Source: Prasinococcaceae sp. CCMP 1430
Taxonomy: Eukaryota; Prasinodermophyta; Palmophyllophyceae; Prasinococcales; Prasinococcaceae
Assembly: GCA_013416795.1 (NCBI GenBank)
Contig: RQSC01000026.1
Location: 567,133 to 581,811, forward strand
DNA length: 14,679 nucleotides
Direction of reading: 5' to 3'
The translations under genes were made by a program, and so were the position numbers. The notes below the pieces were generated by a model. That model was not told the DNA's origin, searched no databases, and worked only from the letters and a program-made list of their open reading frames with translations. This document shows, piece by piece, positions 14,377-14,679 of the stretch. How positions within the stretch are numbered: position 1 is the first letter of the stretch; every line of letters begins with the position of its first letter.

Positions 14377-14679
14377 TCAGTGGCCCGCCGCTGTGTGGAC
14401 AGCGTCCGCGGCCTCAGTCGCGGCGCTGACGATGTCCTCGAGCCCGCTGACGGTGTAGTAGCCGCCAAGCTGCGCGAGGATGCCTTTGCCCGTGGCGAGC
14501 TCATTCACGAGTGCGCACGTCACGCCCACCATTGCGAGCCGCCCGTTGAGTCGCTCGCCCGAGAGCATGCCGGAGAGGTCGTCGTACGCGCCCTTTTCCT
14601 GCACCTCGACGCGCGCGTCCGCCTTGGCCGCCGCCGGCGTCACCATGCGCGGCCCGCCGCGCGGCCCGCCCGGCGCAGC
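14377..14679 (-). CDS. Light-harvesting-like (LHC/ELIP/one-helix) protein, 5' end outside the window
   Basis: This is a chlorophyll-binding-superfamily protein, expected in the plastid thylakoid, where LHC-like stress proteins bind pigments and protect photosystems. The visible C-terminal part has the LHC-motif helix at 31-61 counted from the Met at 14646: GERLNGRLAMVGV, with the ExxNGRxAMxG pattern whose Glu and Arg usually help bind chlorophyll, then LVNELATGKGILAQLG. Only one helix is seen, so it could be a one-helix/HLIP-like protein or the last helix of an ELIP- or SEP-type protein. The tail after it is Ala-rich. The reading frame is open to the window edge, with Gly/Pro/Arg-rich residues before the Met, so a transit peptide probably continues outside. 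Family call good; subtype undecided. Confidence 0.85.
   Translation of the reverse strand, partial: AAPGGPRGGPRMVTPAAAKADARVEVQEKGAYDDLSGMLSGERLNGRLAMVGVTCALVNELATGKGILAQLGGYYTVSGLEDIVSAATEAADAVHTAAGH

Noticed and set aside
1-14679. Mobile element, CRISPR array, viral or prokaryotic defence genes
   Set aside because: No transposase, reverse transcriptase, integrase, regularly spaced repeats or phage-like proteins were found in any frame; all recognised genes are ordinary eukaryotic ones.

Overview
The window is GC-rich nuclear DNA from a photosynthetic eukaryote, most likely a green alga. Four points support this. (1) There are spliceosomal introns with a uniform GTGCG...CTGAC...CAG layout. 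(2) The protein families are eukaryotic: eS27, PRP19, RPN7/PSMD6, UTP23, ESF1 and an SLC35/TPT transporter. (3) A light-harvesting-like (LHC/ELIP/OHP) helix lies at the right edge. (4) The histidinol dehydrogenase and eS27 sequences look closest to plant versions, and TGTAA/TGTAC motifs of the green-algal polyadenylation type follow several stop codons. The species cannot be named from sequence alone, and a GC-rich haptophyte or another alga is not excluded.

Layout, left to right: histidinol dehydrogenase (+, 5' end possibly outside); convergent to it, a three-exon SLC35C2/TPT-family transporter (-) with an unusual N-terminal extension; a stretch of about 1.4 kb with no credible gene; ribosomal protein eS27 (-, two exons); divergent from it PRP19 (+, two exons); RPN7/PSMD6 (+); tightly convergent to it an unrecognised coiled-coil protein (-); divergent from that UTP23 (+); convergent to it a DCC/DUF393 thiol-disulfide family protein (-); divergent from that an ESF1-type C-terminal protein (+); and convergent to it a light-harvesting-like protein (-, 5' end outside the window).

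These are mostly unlinked housekeeping genes on alternating strands: histidine synthesis, splicing, proteasome, ribosome structure and maturation (eS27, UTP23, ESF1), small-molecule transport and photoprotection. There is no operon, mobile element, CRISPR array or gene cluster that would form a new system. The observations most worth a second look are two IQ-like motifs 23 residues apart in front of the transporter, an ESF1 gene with no room for its N-terminal half, and a stem-loop with a U14 run inside the eS27 intron. Shared intron and 3'-end signals are also notable. Introns were placed by eye from family conservation and splice consensus.
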